7,364 nucleotides of DNA. Source: Bacillota bacterium (GTDB lineage Bacteria; Bacillota; Clostridia; Lutisporales; Lutisporaceae). The translations under genes were made by a program, and so were the position numbers. The notes beneath the pieces were generated by a model, which was not told the origin of the DNA, made no database searches, and was given only the letters and a program-made list of their open reading frames with translations. The stretch lies in the NCBI GenBank assembly GCA_023405875.1, contig JAEXXN010000156.1, positions 1-7,364 on the forward strand. Reading direction: 5' to 3'. Shown here one piece after another: positions 5,621 through 7,364 of this stretch (within the stretch, counting starts at the first letter, position 1; every line of letters begins with the position of its first letter).

Positions 5621-6677
5621 GCTGGTTTCAAAAAGAGTGCTTGGGCTTCAAAGCTATAAGGTAGAACCCCTTGAACCCGGGATAGCCCTGGACAAGAACG
5701 AAATGCCCTGGAGCCTGGAGACCGGGATGCTGGAAGCTGTTATCGGAAGGATAAAAGCTATGGGCTTCAACCGTTATCCGGACAGCAGTTGCTCGGAGCT
5801 CAAAACAGCCATTTCCGGGTACGCAGGGGTGGAGAGGTCGGCTATAGCTGTAGGCAATGGCTCTGATGAGCTTATAAGCGTGCTGGCACAGACCTTTATA
5901 AACCCGGGAGACACAATAGCAGTCTGCAATCCGAGCTTTTCGATGTATAAGATATACGGGACCATATGCGGTGCAAGAGTATGGGAGTATGAGCTGGACA
6001 GCAATTTTGAAATTGACCCGGAGGAATTCACAGAGGGTATTGAAAGAGAAAAGCCAAAGCTGATATTCCTGTGCACTCCCAATAATCCTACCGGCAACGT
6101 TACCGGTCTTTCAGAAATAGAACAGATACTAAAGAAAACCGAAGGACTTGTCGTGGTAGATGAGGCATACTTCGAGTTTTCGGGAGAGACTGCAGCAGGA
6201 CTGCTTTCTGATTATGAGAACCTGATAATTCTCAGGACCTTTTCAAAGGCCTTCGGACTGGCGGCACTGAGACTTGGCTACATGCTTGCCGCTCCTTCCG
6301 TCATCCTGTATATCGACAGGGTCCGCTCCCCTTTCAATGTGAACGCACTGGCGCAGCTGGTGGCGGTAGAGGCTCTGAAAAACCTTGATACAGCGGTAGA
6401 AAGGATAGAGGCCGTAAAGCTTGAGAGAGGAAGGCTTGCCAAGCTGCTTAACGGTCTGACGGGTCTGGAGTGCTGTGAATCCCGGAGTAATTTCCTGCTG
6501 ATACGTACCGGACATGCTGACAAAATATTCAGGAGGTTTCAACAATCGGGTATTTATATCAAAGGGTTTTCCGGTGGAAGACTAAAGGATTGCATCAGAG
6601 TAACAGTAGGTGATCCGGTTGAAAACGACAGGCTTTATGAGGGCATAAGGGAGGTGCTGTATGATGACGGCAGGTAA
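5610..6677 (+). CDS. hisC: Histidinol-phosphate aminotransferase
   Basis: This PLP-dependent class I/II (fold type I) aminotransferase converts imidazole acetol phosphate and glutamate to histidinol phosphate and 2-oxoglutarate. The 355-residue length is typical. Motifs are LDKNEMPW at 27-34, YPDSS at 56-60, VGNGSDELI at 81-89 (phosphate and PLP contacts), NPSFSMY at 107-113, CTPNNPTGN at 155-163, VVDEAYFEF at 182-190 with the PLP-ring Asp184, and FSKAFGLAALRLGY at 211-224 with the Schiff-base Lys213 and Arg221. Arg330 in CIRVTVG is the likely substrate carboxylate-binding Arg. GAGG (5599-5602) lies seven bases before the ATG. The start overlaps the hisD stop by 11 bases. The his context favours HisC over other aminotransferases of this family. 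Confidence 0.95.
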   Translation: MIDKLVSKRVLGLQSYKVEPLEPGIALDKNEMPWSLETGMLEAVIGRIKAMGFNRYPDSSCSELKTAISGYAGVERSAIAVGNGSDELISVLAQTFINPGDTIAVCNPSFSMYKIYGTICGARVWEYELDSNFEIDPEEFTEGIEREKPKLIFLCTPNNPTGNVTGLSEIEQILKKTEGLVVVDEAYFEFSGETAAGLLSDYENLIILRTFSKAFGLAALRLGYMLAAPSVILYIDRVRSPFNVNALAQLVAVEALKNLDTAVERIEAVKLERGRLAKLLNGLTGLECCESRSNFLLIRTGHADKIFRRFQQSGIYIKGFSGGRLKDCIRVTVGDPVENDRLYEGIREVLYDDGR

Positions 6678-7260
6678 GGCAAGGAGTGCAGAATTGTCAA
6701 GAAAGACCAGGGAGACTGAGGTTTATGTGAATATCAACCTTGACGGAAGCGGGCTTTACGATATTGATACAGGTGTCCCCTTCTTCGACCATATGCTGGA
6801 GCAGCTCTCCCGGCACGGCGGCTTTGATCTGGAGATAAAGGCAAAGGGGGATATACAGGTGGACCTGCATCATACCGTGGAGGATGTCGGAATAGTCCTG
6901 GGAAAGGCATTGTATCAATGCACTGCCGATAAGACGGGCATAGCAAGGTATGGAAGCGTGATGCTTCCCATGGATGATTCCCTGTGCATGGCTGCTGCGG
7001 ATTTCTGCGGAAGGTCCAACCTTGTATTCAATTGCGGGCTGCTTAAAGGCCGGATAGGAGAATTTGAAACAGAAAATATCAAGGAATTTTTTAAGGCCTT
7101 TGTAGACAATTCGTCAATGACGCTGCATTTAAATCTCCAGTATGGGGAAAATGCACATCACAATGCGGAGTGCATATTCAAGTCGGCTGCAAGGGCATTG
7201 AAGGCGGCTTTGAAGGTGGATGAGGCAGGGGGTATTCCCTCTACAAAGGGGTGTATATAG
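6661..7260 (+). CDS. hisB: Imidazoleglycerol-phosphate dehydratase (monofunctional)
   Basis: HisB removes water from imidazole glycerol phosphate to give imidazole acetol phosphate, using manganese in a 24-mer assembly. The 199-residue product contains only the dehydratase; the histidinol-phosphatase domain fused to it in enteric bacteria is absent, so the phosphatase (HisJ/HisN-type or other) must be encoded elsewhere. Metal-binding motifs are FFDHMLEQ with His44, RHGG with His52, LHHTVED with His70, His71 and Glu74, and GENAHHNAE with His166, His167 and Glu170. PMDDSL (103-108) and PSTKG (193-197) are also present. GGAGG (6650-6654) precedes two adjacent ATGs, at 6661 and 6664. The second has the better spacing (nine bases), so the true protein may lack the first Met. 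It overlaps the hisC end by 17 bases (14 if started at 6664). Confidence 0.96.
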   Translation: MMTAGKARSAELSRKTRETEVYVNINLDGSGLYDIDTGVPFFDHMLEQLSRHGGFDLEIKAKGDIQVDLHHTVEDVGIVLGKALYQCTADKTGIARYGSVMLPMDDSLCMAAADFCGRSNLVFNCGLLKGRIGEFETENIKEFFKAFVDNSSMTLHLNLQYGENAHHNAECIFKSAARALKAALKVDEAGGIPSTKGCI

Positions 7261-7263
7261 TAT

Positions 7264-7364
7264 ATGAAGGTAGGAATTGTCGATTATGGAGTAGGGAATA
7301 TATTCAGCCTGAAAAATGCCCTTGGGCATGTAGGTATCGATGCGGTTGTCTCAAAGGATGTGAA
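7264..7364 (+). CDS. hisH: Imidazole glycerol phosphate synthase glutaminase subunit, 5' part only
   Basis: The first 33 complete codons read MKVGIVDYGVGNIFSLKNAL and onward, matching the N-terminus of HisH (IVDYG.GN..S...AL). HisH is the glutamine amidotransferase that passes ammonia to HisF for imidazole ring closure. The window ends before the nucleophilic Cys and the His-Glu pair, so activity cannot be judged. The ATG is three bases after the hisB stop. AAAGGGG (7245-7251) inside the hisB end is a plausible Shine-Dalgarno site, with a rather long 12-base spacing. The position after hisB fits the common hisB-hisH-hisA-hisF order. Confidence 0.93.
   Translation, partial: MKVGIVDYGVGNIFSLKNALGHVGIDAVVSKDV

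Overview
The window looks like chromosomal DNA of a Gram-positive anaerobe of the class Clostridia (Bacillota). The grounds are strong AGGAGG-type ribosome binding sites, frequent AGG/AGA (Arg) and ATA (Ile) codons, a short-form HisG paired with a HisZ regulatory subunit, a monofunctional HisB, and the gene order hisZ-G-D-C-B-H. I cannot name the genus. All genes lie on the + strand and none looks broken.

Layout. Positions 1-537 hold the 3' part of a SIMPL (DUF541) domain gene whose start lies before the window. A 91-base gap with a small hairpin and a perfect 15-base tandem duplication leads into a complete M32-family metallocarboxypeptidase gene (629-2125). The 392 bases between 2126 and 2517 have no large gene but are densely regulatory. 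They contain a near-consensus promoter, an 18-codon leader peptide gene with three consecutive His codons, a set of mutually exclusive RNA hairpins ending in a strong intrinsic terminator, and then a pair of palindromic repeats of REP type. From 2518 to the right edge runs a tightly packed histidine operon: hisZ, hisG, hisD, hisC, hisB and the first 34 codons of hisH (the last incomplete).

How the genes work together. HisG and HisZ form the ATP phosphoribosyltransferase that commits PRPP and ATP to histidine. HisB dehydrates imidazole glycerol phosphate, HisC transaminates imidazole acetol phosphate, and HisD oxidises histidinol to histidine. HisH supplies ammonia to HisF, which with the other missing genes (hisA, hisF, hisI/E) probably lies just to the right. 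Overlaps at hisG/hisD, hisD/hisC and hisC/hisB and a 3-base gap at hisB/hisH suggest one translationally coupled transcript.

The most notable point is the control region. By sequence it is a classical ribosome-mediated histidine attenuator of the kind known from enteric bacteria. His operons of Bacillota are more usually described as controlled by tRNA-His T-boxes or repressors, and no T-box signature is visible here. The leader also carries two similar segments, one overlapping the last His codon, that can both pair with the same downstream arm.
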